Origin: Rhodococcus antarcticus
GTDB taxonomy: Bacteria; Actinomycetota; Actinomycetes; Mycobacteriales; Mycobacteriaceae
Direction of reading: 5' to 3'
Assembly (NCBI RefSeq): GCF_026153295.1
Contig: NZ_CP110615.1
Coordinates: forward strand, 2,232,001 to 2,296,000
DNA: 64,000 nt
Both the position numbers and the translations under genes were made by a program. Of the stretch, positions 22,957 through 31,703 are shown one piece after another (position 1 is the stretch's first letter; each line of letters opens with the position of its first letter). The notes beneath the pieces are model-generated. The model saw only the letters and a list, made by a program, of their open reading frames with translations. It was not told where the DNA came from and did not search any database.

Positions 22957-24012
22957 ATGGCACAGCACATGATCGTCAAGCCCGAGAAGCTCATCACGAC
23001 TGCGGTCGGGATGCTGGAGCAGGAGCTGATCGTCCCCAACCTGTTCCAGAAGGAGTCGGTGGACGCCTACAAGGGCGCCCAGGACGACACCATCAACGTC
23101 AAGGTCGAGGGCGTCCTGCCGTTCCGCGAGTACGGGTGGCGCAACGACCGCTCCGCGCCCATCGTCTTCGATGAGCTGGCCGAGCGGAAGATCGCCGTCT
23201 CCTTCGGCGGCAACGTCTACAACGCGGTCCGCGTCACCGACGAGCAGTACGACTTCGACCTGGCCTCCTGGGCGCAGCTCCTGCGTCCGCAGGTGAAGGC
23301 CGTCGCTCGCGGCCTCTCCCGCCGGGCCGTCCGCACCATGGTCGACCAGGCGTACGAGGTCACCATCGGCAACGCCCAGGTCAACCTTCGCGGTGCGCTC
23401 ATCGAGGCCCGCCGGGTGCTGAACAAGTTCCAGGTGCCGGGCGAGATGCGGACCCTGCTCGTGGGCTCCGACTTCGAGACCGCGCTGCTCAGCGACGACA
23501 AGCTCAACCTGGCCCAGAACGTGGGTGACAGCGCCGCCGAGTCCGCCCTGCGGACGGCCACCCTCGGCCAGCGGTACGGCTTCAACATCGTCGTCGACCA
23601 GACCATCCCCTCGGACGTGGCCTACGCGATGGTGGGCTCCGCCTTCATCTTCGCCTCCGGCGCCCCGAGCGTCCCGCAGTCCGTGCCCTTCGGTGCGACC
23701 CAGTCCTTCGAGGGCGTCGCGCTCCGCTGGATCAGGGACTACGACACCGCGACCATGCAGGACCGCTCGGTGGTCAACACCTACGCCGGCTTCCGCGAGG
23801 TCAAGGACCTCCTGGTCGGCTGGGACGAGACCAACCAGAAGGAGGTCATCTCGACCAGCGAGCACCTCGTGCGCGCGATCAAGCTGACCCTCGACGGCTC
23901 CAGCGACTACCCGGCCGCGACCAGCGACCTGGCCGTCATCACGGGCATCTCCGACGCCAGCGTGTGGACCCCGACCGCGCGAGCGCTGGAGACCGACCCG
24001 GCGAACGCCTGA
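22957..24012 (+). CDS. Major capsid protein
   Basis: The 351-aa protein has an HK97-fold MCP of the P22-coat-like actinophage type. It starts KPEKLITTAVGMLEQELIVP, followed by FREYGWRNDRSAPIVFDELA, VGSDFETALLSDDKLNLAQN, the beta-hinge YGFNIVVDQTIPSDVAYAMV and a C-terminal immunoglobulin-like stretch. It has a strong SD (AAGGAGGG) and is flanked by hairpins on both sides, as expected for the most abundant virion protein. Confidence 0.92.
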   Translation: MAQHMIVKPEKLITTAVGMLEQELIVPNLFQKESVDAYKGAQDDTINVKVEGVLPFREYGWRNDRSAPIVFDELAERKIAVSFGGNVYNAVRVTDEQYDFDLASWAQLLRPQVKAVARGLSRRAVRTMVDQAYEVTIGNAQVNLRGALIEARRVLNKFQVPGEMRTLLVGSDFETALLSDDKLNLAQNVGDSAAESALRTATLGQRYGFNIVVDQTIPSDVAYAMVGSAFIFASGAPSVPQSVPFGATQSFEGVALRWIRDYDTATMQDRSVVNTYAGFREVKDLLVGWDETNQKEVISTSEHLVRAIKLTLDGSSDYPAATSDLAVITGISDASVWTPTARALETDPANA

Positions 24013-24018
24013 TCCACT

Positions 24019-24059
24019 CCGAGCGGGGCTGGTGTCTAAGTGACACTGGCCCCGCTCGG
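24019..24059 (+). terminator. Strong 18-bp hairpin after the capsid gene
   Basis: The arms 24019-24036 and 24042-24059 pair over 18 bp (two G-U) around a 5-nt loop TAAGT, 7 nt after the MCP stop. It probably acts as a partial terminator or RNA-stabilising structure setting MCP above the connector genes. Confidence 0.75.
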
Positions 24060-24087
24060 GCTCGATCCTTCTTCGACAGGAGCCCCC

Positions 24088-24564
24088 ATGTACGACCCGC
24101 TCGCCTCGCTCGACGAGCTGACGGCGCGGCTGGACTGGAAGCTCGACGAGGACGAGATCGCGGCTGCTCCGGGCTACCTGGAGGAGGCCAGCGACCTCGC
24201 TCGCATGTACGGGTCCCCGTGGCCCGATCCAGACACCGCCCCCAGGCTGGTCAAGAGCCTGGTCATCGCCTCCGTTCGCCGCTTCATGCGAAACCCCGAG
24301 GGCTACACCCAGTCTCGTGCTGGTGATGAGACCCTCGCCTGGTCGGACCTCGGTCACGAGGCCGGCTCCATCTACTTCAACGAACGCGAGATCAAGCTCC
24401 TGAAGGGGCTCTCGAACCGCTCGACAATCACCACCGCACCGACCGTCGCCTGGGGTCCGGTCAAGCGTGGCAACCAGAACCTGTACGTCCCGGTCTCCTA
24501 TGTGGGCGGCAAGTCGTTCCCGTTCCTCACCGATGACGGGGCCTCCAGCGGCGGCACCTGGTGA
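24088..24564 (+). CDS. Head-tail connector (adaptor) protein
   Basis: The 158-aa protein is helical, with the usual gp15/gp6-type beginning (YDPLASLDELTARLDWKLDE) and SLVIASVRRFMRNPEGYTQS. It ends in a Gly-rich, beta-type C-terminus. It lies directly after the MCP as first connector. The ATG at 24088 follows GACAGGAG. Confidence 0.8.
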   Translation: MYDPLASLDELTARLDWKLDEDEIAAAPGYLEEASDLARMYGSPWPDPDTAPRLVKSLVIASVRRFMRNPEGYTQSRAGDETLAWSDLGHEAGSIYFNEREIKLLKGLSNRSTITTAPTVAWGPVKRGNQNLYVPVSYVGGKSFPFLTDDGASSGGTW

Positions 24565-24896
24565 GCCGGCAGCGCAGGCGCGGGCAATACGTCTCCGTCT
24601 GGCGGACCGAGCTGTTCGCGGACCGACGCGGCAACGAGCAGATCCGCTCCGTGCCGGCGACCCCGCACTCCGTGCGCGCGGCCTTCATCCCCCAGCGGAG
24701 CTCCAAGGCCGAGGTGCCCGGCCAGCAGCAGATCAACGTCACTCGCATGATCGTGGACGCCACCCTGGAGGACGTCTCGCTCTGGTCCACCGTGGAGTGG
24801 AACGGCCACCTCTGGGACGTCGTGGCGCCGGCCCAGTTCCACTACGGCACGCGCCACACCCGGCACTGGTCCATCGACATCCGCGAGCGTCCGTGA
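24561..24896 (+). CDS. Head-tail stopper/connector protein
   Basis: The 111-aa protein is beta-rich with a basic start (MSRQRRRGQYVSVWRTELF) and EWNGHLWDVVAPAQFHYGTR near the end, a pattern of small SPP1 gp16-like stopper proteins. The GTG overlaps the upstream stop. Confidence 0.7.
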   Translation: MSRQRRRGQYVSVWRTELFADRRGNEQIRSVPATPHSVRAAFIPQRSSKAEVPGQQQINVTRMIVDATLEDVSLWSTVEWNGHLWDVVAPAQFHYGTRHTRHWSIDIRERP

Positions 24897-25219
24897 TGGC
24901 GCAGGTGTTCAAGTCGGTCAACGGCCGCAAGCTCACCAAGCTCATCGCGCTGCACGAGACGGTCCAGAAGCGCCTCGACACGATCGCCCTGGAGAAGGGC
25001 GTCCAGGCCCAGGCCAAGCTCGACGCGCACAAGGTGACGGGCGCAGCCCGCATCGACGTCGAGCAGGGCCGGGTGGACCGCTACGTCGTGCTCAACGACG
25101 AGCGCGGCCTGAGCGCCGCCCTGTCCATCGAGTACGGCCGAGACGCCGACTCGGAAGGCAGGGGCGCCATGCGCGGCCTCTACATCCTCCACGACACCTT
25201 CGGCCTGAGAGGTAGGTGA
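24896..25219 (+). CDS. DUF5403-family tail/connector protein
   Basis: The 107-aa protein begins MAQVFKSVNGRKLTKLIALH. It carries RIDVEQGRVDRYVVLNDERG and LSAALSIEYGRDA, matching the small DUF5403 proteins found at this place between connectors and tail terminator. They resemble HK97 gp10-like tail completion factors. The ATG overlaps the upstream TGA. Confidence 0.78.
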   Translation: MAQVFKSVNGRKLTKLIALHETVQKRLDTIALEKGVQAQAKLDAHKVTGAARIDVEQGRVDRYVVLNDERGLSAALSIEYGRDADSEGRGAMRGLYILHDTFGLRGR

Positions 25220-25256
25220 TCCCCTGAACACCTCTGGAGTCGACCTTCCCGCGAGC

Positions 25257-25739
25257 GTGCTCGAACTGGTCGAGAACGGCCCCGTCGAGGACATCCTGCT
25301 GGCTGTCCTCCGTGAGGGCCTGCCCGACATCGAGGTGGTCTCGCTCATCGCTGACGCTCCGCCACCCACCTTCATCCTCGTCCGCCGGCTGCCCGGCCTG
25401 GGCGACTGGAGCGGCGACCCGCGCTTCACCGACTTCGGCCGGTTCTTCGTGAACACGTTCACCGCCGACCCGGACGGAGACGAGAAGGGGGCGCTGCTCT
25501 CCGAGGCTGCCCGTGTGGTGCTCCGCAACGCCTGGCTGGCTCACCGGAGCTACCCCGGGCTCGGCTCCATCACGAGCATCCGCATGGCTATCGAGCCGAG
25601 CCGGCGGACGGACTGGGCAACCAGCTCCGGCCCCGTGCAGTACGCGGACCTCCCGACTGGCTTCTGGCGCTACGACACGCAGTACCAGATCAAGGTGCGC
25701 CGGCCCTTTCACTCCCCGCTCCTCACCCCTCCAACCTGA
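25257..25739 (+). CDS. Tail terminator protein
   Basis: The 160-aa alpha/beta protein begins LELVENGPVEDILLAVLREG and contains FILVRRLPGLGDWSGDPRFT. Size and place before the major tail tube protein match tail terminators that cap the tube. GTG 25257 has no clear SD. CTG 25224 lies after GGTAGGTGAT and would add 11 residues, so the start is uncertain. Confidence 0.75.
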   Translation: MLELVENGPVEDILLAVLREGLPDIEVVSLIADAPPPTFILVRRLPGLGDWSGDPRFTDFGRFFVNTFTADPDGDEKGALLSEAARVVLRNAWLAHRSYPGLGSITSIRMAIEPSRRTDWATSSGPVQYADLPTGFWRYDTQYQIKVRRPFHSPLLTPPT

Positions 25740-25750
25740 TCGGAGACCCT

Positions 25751-26503
25751 GTGCTCAACGACAACGCCGTGCTCGCCATCGACACCGGCACCTACCTCAC
25801 CGCCCCCACCGGGACGGCCCTGCCGACCAACCTGCTCGCCCCCGCGACCCCGTGGGACCAGGTGGGGCACACCTCGCTGGACAACGTGTTCAGCCTCAGC
25901 TCCGAGGGCGGCGAGGCCACCATCCTCGGCACCCTCCAGAACAAGTCCCTGCGGACCCGCTACAGCGCGCGCAGCGAGACGATGGGCTTCACCCTCCAGC
26001 AGTTCGACAAGGAGGGCCTGAAGCTGTTCTACGGCTCCAACGCCCCCGAGCTGGCGGACGGCACCCTGGGCGTCCCCACCGACCCCAAGCCGACCATTGC
26101 GGCCTTCCTGGTCGTGTTCGTTGACGGCGAGCACCAGTTCGCCTTCTACGCCCCCAAGGCTGAGATCTACCGGGGTGACGACATGAGCCTGAGCGACACC
26201 GAGTCGCTGGCTGGCCTGCCCCTCGCCGTCAAGCCGATGGCCCTGGGCACCAACAAGTGGACGTACGCGGTCACCCCGCTCGCGTCCGTGGCATCCGGCA
26301 TCAAGGCCCTGAGCGCCACCGCTGGCGCGCCCGGCACCTACCAGCCCTCCAACGCTGACGCGCCGGCCAACCTGACCGCGCTCCAGACCGACGTCACTGC
26401 CTCGCCCACGACCGCGTGGACCACGGGCCAGTTCGTCAACCTGGCGGACGCTTCGTTCGCCTACTGGACCGGCACTGCCTGGACCTCGGGCAAGAAGGCG
26501 TAA
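25751..26503 (+). CDS. Major tail tube protein with C-terminal chitin-binding-like/Ig-like extension
   Basis: The 250-aa protein has a typical actinophage MTP start (NDNAVLAIDTGTYLTAPTGT), FSLSSEGGEATILGTLQNK, SETMGFTLQQFDKEGLKLFY and DGEHQFAFYAPKAEIYRGDD. After about residue 195 an Ala/Thr-rich linker leads to a small module (TTGQFVNLADASFAYWTGTA) like surface-exposed decoration domains. A 13-bp hairpin follows the stop. Confidence 0.9.
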   Translation: MLNDNAVLAIDTGTYLTAPTGTALPTNLLAPATPWDQVGHTSLDNVFSLSSEGGEATILGTLQNKSLRTRYSARSETMGFTLQQFDKEGLKLFYGSNAPELADGTLGVPTDPKPTIAAFLVVFVDGEHQFAFYAPKAEIYRGDDMSLSDTESLAGLPLAVKPMALGTNKWTYAVTPLASVASGIKALSATAGAPGTYQPSNADAPANLTALQTDVTASPTTAWTTGQFVNLADASFAYWTGTAWTSGKKA

Positions 26504-26511
26504 CCCCTACT

Positions 26512-26571
26512 CCCGACGTGTGCATGTGTGGCGGACCCCGTGCACACGTCGGGGCTCCACCTCCCGTGGAG
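26512..26571 (+). terminator. Two hairpins after the tail tube gene
   Basis: CCCGACGTGTGCA (26512-26524) pairs perfectly with TGCACACGTCGGG (26541-26553). CTCCAC-CTCCC-GTGGAG follows at 26555-26571. These fill most of the 129-nt gap before the chaperone genes and probably reduce downstream expression relative to the tube protein. Confidence 0.7.
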
Positions 26572-26632
26572 CTAGCTCGACCCGAGTCCGCCGCCCCCCA
26601 TACACCACACCTACACAGGAGGTCCGCCCCTC

Positions 26633-26992
26633 ATGTCCAACTTCACGCTCGACAACATCCGCGCCGCCGCAGACGCCAAGTACGCCTCCACCTCCATCGA
26701 GGTGTCGGAGAGCGACACCGTCGTGCTGCTCAACCCGCTCCGGCTCACCAAGGAGCGCCGCGCCGCGCTGTCCGCCATCCAGACCGAGATGTCCGGCGAC
26801 GACGACGAGGACGCGGCCGAGGTCGACCAGGTCGACGCCTTCCAGCGCTCCATCCGCTGCGTGGCCGACTCCAAGCGCGGCGCTGAGCTGCTCATCACGG
26901 CCATCGGCGACGACCTGGCGACCCTGGCCGAGGTGTTCGAGACCTACGGCTCGGAGACCCAGGTGGGGGAAGCCTCCGCCTCTGCGAGCTGA
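26633..26992 (+). CDS. Tail assembly chaperone, short form
   Basis: The 119-aa protein is a lambda G-like chaperone: small and acidic, with SESDTVVLLNPLRLTKERRA and a helical C-terminal half. It sits between tube and tape-measure genes. It is preceded by AGGAGG. A slippery-type G run near its end feeds the -1 extended form. Confidence 0.85.
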   Translation: MSNFTLDNIRAAADAKYASTSIEVSESDTVVLLNPLRLTKERRAALSAIQTEMSGDDDEDAAEVDQVDAFQRSIRCVADSKRGAELLITAIGDDLATLAEVFETYGSETQVGEASASAS

Positions 26993-27360
26993 TCGACGAG
27001 CTGGGTGAGGGCCTCGTCCCCGACCTGCGCTTCTACTACGGCGTCGACATCGCCGATGTGATCGCAGGCCGGGGGCCGTGCCCCTCCTTCGTCCTCAGTT
27101 ATGTGCAGAGGCTCCCCGACGACTCGCTCACCACCGCACTGCGGATGGGCGGTCGAGACCACTTCCAGTGGGGCTTGGACCGGCACCTCCTCGCGTCGTT
27201 CTACGACGCCCAGAACCTCAACACCAAGGCCACCGGCCAGTGGAAGAAGGGCAAGGCCCCGGACTTCCCGGCGTGGCCCCGCCCTGACACCACCTCCGAG
27301 CGCGGCGAGAAGAAGCGCGTCTCGGTCAAGGACATCTACGCCAAGTTCGCCAGGAGGTAG
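26633..27360 (+). CDS. Tail assembly chaperone, -1 frameshift (GT-type) extended form
   Basis: At GGGGGAA (26965-26971) a -1 slip leaves the short frame. It continues SLRLCELIDELGEGLVPDLR and on through RGPCPSFVLSYVQRLPDDS to the stop at 27358-27360, with no start codon of its own near the overlap. This is the conserved lambda G/GT arrangement of long-tailed phages. The C-terminal extension binds the tape measure and recruits tube subunits. The exact slip site is inferred from frame geometry. Confidence 0.85.
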
Positions 27361-27362
27361 CA

Positions 27363-30300
27363 GTGCCCGGTTCAGCAATCATCGGGCGGGTCGCAGTCAA
27401 GGTTCTGCCCGACACCACGGACTTCCGCAAGGACGCCGAGCGCAAGCTCACCGTGCTGGAGAGGCAGCTCCAACCCGTCAAGGTCCCCACCAAGATCGAC
27501 ATGAGCGGAGCCTCCAAGGAGTTCCTGGAGGAGCTGCGGAAGATCAACGCGCGCAACCGTGCGCTCGACTCCCGCAAGATCCGCTTCCAGACCAAGATCT
27601 CCACGGACGGTATGCGCGACGAGATCGTCAAGGCGCGCCGCAAGCTGGAGACGCTCGCACAGCAGCAGAAGATCAAGTTCGCAGTCGACATCGCCTCCAT
27701 CGAGACCAACAGCGCGGTCGACGTCAAGCTGGAGATCACCAAGGCGTCCGAGGAGGAGTTCAAGAAGCGCCTCGACCACGTCATCTCCAAGAACTCCCCC
27801 CAGGAGATCGAGGTCAAGCTCGACCTGCGGAACCGCTCTGTGCTCGCCACCGAGGCCGCGCTCGCGGCCCTCACCCGGCGCCGCACCGTGAACGTGAAGC
27901 CGCTCATCGACAAGAAGGCGCTCGCCTCGGTCGTCACCGCGCTCGCCGCCCTGTCGGGCGCCCGGGTGCTGAACAACTGGCTGAGCGCCGCGAAGGACTT
28001 CGGCCGGAACCTGGACAAGACGGTGCCCAAGATCGCCGCGATGTCCTCCGGGCTGCTCGGGCTGGGCGCCCTGCTGCTCACCTCGGTCTCGAACGTCGCG
28101 GCCTTCGGTGGCGGTCTCGCTGCCATCGGCGGGATCGCGCTCGCCCTGCCCGGCCTGTTCGCCGGCATCGGCATCGGCGTCGGCGTGATGGTCGCGGTGT
28201 TCAAGGACTTCAACAAGGTCCTTCCCGAGGTCAAGGGCAAGCTCGCCGACCTCCAGGACCGCATGAGTGCGGAGTTCTGGAAGGGCGCCGAGGGGCCGAT
28301 CCGCAACATGATCGACTCCCTGCTGCCCAAGTTCTCGGACGGGCTCGCCAGCACCAGCTCGGCCATGGGGCTGTTCTTCGCCAACCTCTCCGACTCCATG
28401 ACGAAGGCCCTCGGGCCTCGCCTGGCGGGGATGTTCTCCAGCCTGACCCAGAGCATCAACATCGCAGCCGGCGGCACGGACGTCTTCGCGGGCGTCATGG
28501 CGAAGCTGGGCACGGTCGGCGCGAGCTACCTGCCCCGGCTGGCCCAGTACGTCAACGACGTCGCCTCCCGCTTCGACACCTGGCTCGGGGCCACCGAGGG
28601 CGACTCCCGACTCACCGGCTTCATCGACCAGGGCATCCAGGCGCTCAACGACCTGGCCGGCGTCATCTTCCAGCTCGGCCGGATCTTCGGCGGCGTCTTC
28701 AAGGCTGCGGAGGCAGCCGGCGGCTCCACTCTGGGCATCCTCCGGGACACGCTCCAGAGCGTCGCCGACGTCGTCAACAGCCCCGCCTTCCAGGCCGGCC
28801 TCGTGGGCGTCTTCACCGCCGCGCACGTCGCCATGGGCAACATCGCCAACATCTCCGGCCCGGCGGTCAAGGATCTGTTCCTCACCATCGGCAAGCTGCT
28901 GGAGACGCTGCTCCCGATCGTGGGCACGGTGCTCGGCACGCTGGCTGAGGGCATCGCTACGGCCCTCGCGCAGCCCGAGGTGGGCAACGGCCTCATCGTC
29001 ATGTTCCAGGGCATCCAGAACGCCGTCACGGCCCTGCTGCCGGCCTTCGGCCCGCTCGGGCTCGCCATCGGTGCACTGGCCCCGGTCATCGGCATGATCG
29101 CCCAGGTTCTCGGCCCCATGCTGGCGACCTTCTTCACGATCCTCTCCGACGTGGTGGTGCAGCTCGCATCGCCCATCCAGGCGCTCGTGCAGGTGCTCGG
29201 CGGGGCGCTCAACCAGGTGCTCACCGCCCTGGCCCCGGTCATCTCTCAGGTGGTCGGCGCGTTCGTCTCGCTGCTGGAGGGGGGTGTGATCCCGGCCGTC
29301 ATCACGGCGGTCAACACCCTGGTCCCGGTCATCGAGCTGCTGGCCCCGATCATCGGGGACCTGCTCGTCACGGCCATCACCTCGCTCACTCCGATCCTGC
29401 CGGCGCTGGTCGCGGCGTTCGTCCCGCTCATCACGATCCTGGCTCAGGCAGCGGCAGAGATCCTGCCCCAGCTCGCCCCGCTGTTCCCGATCCTGGCTGA
29501 CGCCATCACCCGGGTGCTCGTGGCGGTCACTCCGCTCATCGCGCCGCTGACCACGCTGCTCACCTCGATCATCCTGCCGCTCATCCCGGTGGTCATCACC
29601 CTGGCGACCAGCATCGCTAGCGTCCTGGCGACGGCCTTCGAGAAGCTCGTGCCGGTCCTCATGCCGATCGTCGCCGCGCTCCAGGAACTCTGGAACGTGG
29701 TCGGTCCGATCCTCATTCCGATCCTCCAGTTCCTCGCCCAGGTGCTCATCGACACGGTGATGACGGCCATCAACGGCGTCATCAACGTCGTCAACGGCGT
29801 GGTGTCGATCTTCAAGGGGCTCATCGACTTCGTCGTCGGCGTCTTCACGGGCGACTGGGAGCGAGCCTGGAACGGCATCAAGGAGTTCTTCTCCGGCCTC
29901 TGGGACCTCATCGTCGGCATCATCCAGCTCGCCATGACAGTCGGCGTGCTCGGTGTCGTCAAGAAGGGCCTCACGCTCATCAAGGGCCTCTGGAAGGGCG
30001 GCTGGGACGCGGTCAAGGCCGTCTTCACGACCGTCTGGGACGACATCGTGTCGGCCTTCGGCCGGTACATGAGCACCATCAAGGCGGCGCCCGGCCAGGC
30101 CCTGTCGGCGCTGAAGACGCTGTTCTACGACGCCTGGACCGCCATCTCCACCGGCCTGCGGATCGTCTGGGACGAGATCATCGCCTTCTTCTCCGGCTAC
30201 ATCTCCTCGGTCGTCGGCTTCGTCACCTCGCTCCCGGGCAGGTTCCGCTCCGGGCTGAGCGGTCTGCGCTCGTCGCTCGGCGGCACCATCCGGTCCGCCT

Positions 30301-30851
30301 GGGACGACGCGGTCGCTGCGGTTCAGCTCGGCGTGGAGGCAGCGGTCAACTTCGTCCGCAGCCTGCCCAGCAAGGCAGCCTCGGCACTGAGCAACCTGAG
30401 CGGCGCCCTCACTGGCGCCGGCCGAGCCCTGATCCAGGGCTTCATCAACGGCATCAAGGGGATGTTCGGCTCCGTCGCCGGAACCCTCAGCGACCTCACC
30501 TCCAAGCTCACGAGCTGGAAGGGGCCGTACGAGCTGGACCGGGTGCTCCTGGAGCCCACTGGTGCACTCATCATCAACGGCTTCATCAACGGCCTGGAGT
30601 CGCGCTACGACGCGGTCCGCAAGTCCCTGGGTGGTCTCACCTCGGACATCGGCAACACCGACATCGCAGTGCCGAACGTGAACGGCCTCAGCGCCGCTCG
30701 GGCTCGCGCGATGGCTTCTGTCAACGGCTCGCTCGCCCCTGCGGGGGCGGGCAGCTCCCGCACGCTCAACTACTACGCGGCGCAGAACAGCTCCCTCGCT
30801 GAGGAGGATCTGTTCGCCGCCGCCGGTAGGGCAAGGATGGTGAGCTGGTGA
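27363..30851 (+). CDS. Tape measure protein
   Basis: The 1162-aa protein is the longest gene of the prophage. It starts GSAIIGRVAVKVLPDTTDF, then has a charged coiled-coil segment (about 20-190) and a very long region of hydrophobic helices (about 215-290 and 500-860). A C-terminal domain with repeated LPGRFRSGLSGLRSS and FINGIKGMF elements follows. It sets tail length and forms a membrane channel at ejection. No peptidase or lysozyme motif was seen. GTG 27363 has AGGAGG at ideal distance. Confidence 0.95.
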   Translation: MPGSAIIGRVAVKVLPDTTDFRKDAERKLTVLERQLQPVKVPTKIDMSGASKEFLEELRKINARNRALDSRKIRFQTKISTDGMRDEIVKARRKLETLAQQQKIKFAVDIASIETNSAVDVKLEITKASEEEFKKRLDHVISKNSPQEIEVKLDLRNRSVLATEAALAALTRRRTVNVKPLIDKKALASVVTALAALSGARVLNNWLSAAKDFGRNLDKTVPKIAAMSSGLLGLGALLLTSVSNVAAFGGGLAAIGGIALALPGLFAGIGIGVGVMVAVFKDFNKVLPEVKGKLADLQDRMSAEFWKGAEGPIRNMIDSLLPKFSDGLASTSSAMGLFFANLSDSMTKALGPRLAGMFSSLTQSINIAAGGTDVFAGVMAKLGTVGASYLPRLAQYVNDVASRFDTWLGATEGDSRLTGFIDQGIQALNDLAGVIFQLGRIFGGVFKAAEAAGGSTLGILRDTLQSVADVVNSPAFQAGLVGVFTAAHVAMGNIANISGPAVKDLFLTIGKLLETLLPIVGTVLGTLAEGIATALAQPEVGNGLIVMFQGIQNAVTALLPAFGPLGLAIGALAPVIGMIAQVLGPMLATFFTILSDVVVQLASPIQALVQVLGGALNQVLTALAPVISQVVGAFVSLLEGGVIPAVITAVNTLVPVIELLAPIIGDLLVTAITSLTPILPALVAAFVPLITILAQAAAEILPQLAPLFPILADAITRVLVAVTPLIAPLTTLLTSIILPLIPVVITLATSIASVLATAFEKLVPVLMPIVAALQELWNVVGPILIPILQFLAQVLIDTVMTAINGVINVVNGVVSIFKGLIDFVVGVFTGDWERAWNGIKEFFSGLWDLIVGIIQLAMTVGVLGVVKKGLTLIKGLWKGGWDAVKAVFTTVWDDIVSAFGRYMSTIKAAPGQALSALKTLFYDAWTAISTGLRIVWDEIIAFFSGYISSVVGFVTSLPGRFRSGLSGLRSSLGGTIRSAWDDAVAAVQLGVEAAVNFVRSLPSKAASALSNLSGALTGAGRALIQGFINGIKGMFGSVAGTLSDLTSKLTSWKGPYELDRVLLEPTGALIINGFINGLESRYDAVRKSLGGLTSDIGNTDIAVPNVNGLSAARARAMASVNGSLAPAGAGSSRTLNYYAAQNSSLAEEDLFAAAGRARMVSW

Positions 30852-31702
30852 GGCTTCAGCTAGAGAGCGCGACCGACGTGCTCAGCCTGGACGGCATCAA
30901 CAAGGACGGCTACGGGGTGCAGGCCCTGCCCGGCGCGACTGGGCTCGGCCTGCCCCCCGTCCAGGGGCAGTGGCTGGAGGGGGCCGGCGACGGCGCGGTC
31001 TACCGCGGCAAGCGCAACCTCTCCCGCACGATCGACCTGCCCTTCGCCATCCAGGCACGCGACCGCCTCGACCTCCAGGCGTGGCTCCGGCGCCTGTCGC
31101 TCATGCTCGCCCAGCCGTGCACGCTGCGGCTGGTCGAGGACGACAACAGCTCCTGGTTCACCGAGGTTGTCCGGGTAGGCGGTGGGGACTACAGCTACGG
31201 CGACGACACGATCGGCGAGGACGAGTTCTACTCCGTCATCACCTTCCAGGCGGGCGACCCGTTCTGGACCAGCTCGGAGACGAGCCGGAAGACGGTCGGC
31301 GGGGACGGCGGCACACGCGGCCTGCTCCCCCGCCTGAGCGCCCTCCAGGTGTCCGCCTCGCAGGCCATCGGCGACGTCACCTTCGAGAACCCAGGGGACG
31401 CGCCGGCCTACCCGCTGTGGGCCGTCCACGGCCCCGGCAACAGCTTCGAGGCCATCTCCCCCAGCGGGGATCGCCTGGCCTGGATGGGCACCGTTGCCGT
31501 GGGCGAGTCCGTCTTCTTCGACACCCGCAGGGGGACCGTCTACGACCAGCTCGGCGTGAACCGCTACAGCGGGCTCATGCCGGCGCCCCGGTTCTGGTCG
31601 GTCCCCCCGGGCACCACCACGGCATCGGTCGCACTCCTCGACACCAACGCGGAGTCGCAGGTCGTCGTGACCTGGCGCCCCCGACGATGGATGGTGGTGT
31701 GA
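30848..31702 (+). CDS. Distal tail protein (Dit-like)
   Basis: The 284-aa protein has a beta-rich N-terminal domain (DGYGVQALPGATGLGLPPVQ, YRGKRNLSRTIDLPFAI) and a galectin-like C-terminal domain (GDVTFENPGDAPAYPLWAVH). This is the typical hub protein encoded immediately after the tape measure. The start overlaps the TMP stop. Confidence 0.85.
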   Translation: MRLQLESATDVLSLDGINKDGYGVQALPGATGLGLPPVQGQWLEGAGDGAVYRGKRNLSRTIDLPFAIQARDRLDLQAWLRRLSLMLAQPCTLRLVEDDNSSWFTEVVRVGGGDYSYGDDTIGEDEFYSVITFQAGDPFWTSSETSRKTVGGDGGTRGLLPRLSALQVSASQAIGDVTFENPGDAPAYPLWAVHGPGNSFEAISPSGDRLAWMGTVAVGESVFFDTRRGTVYDQLGVNRYSGLMPAPRFWSVPPGTTTASVALLDTNAESQVVVTWRPRRWMVV

Positions 31703-31703
31703 G

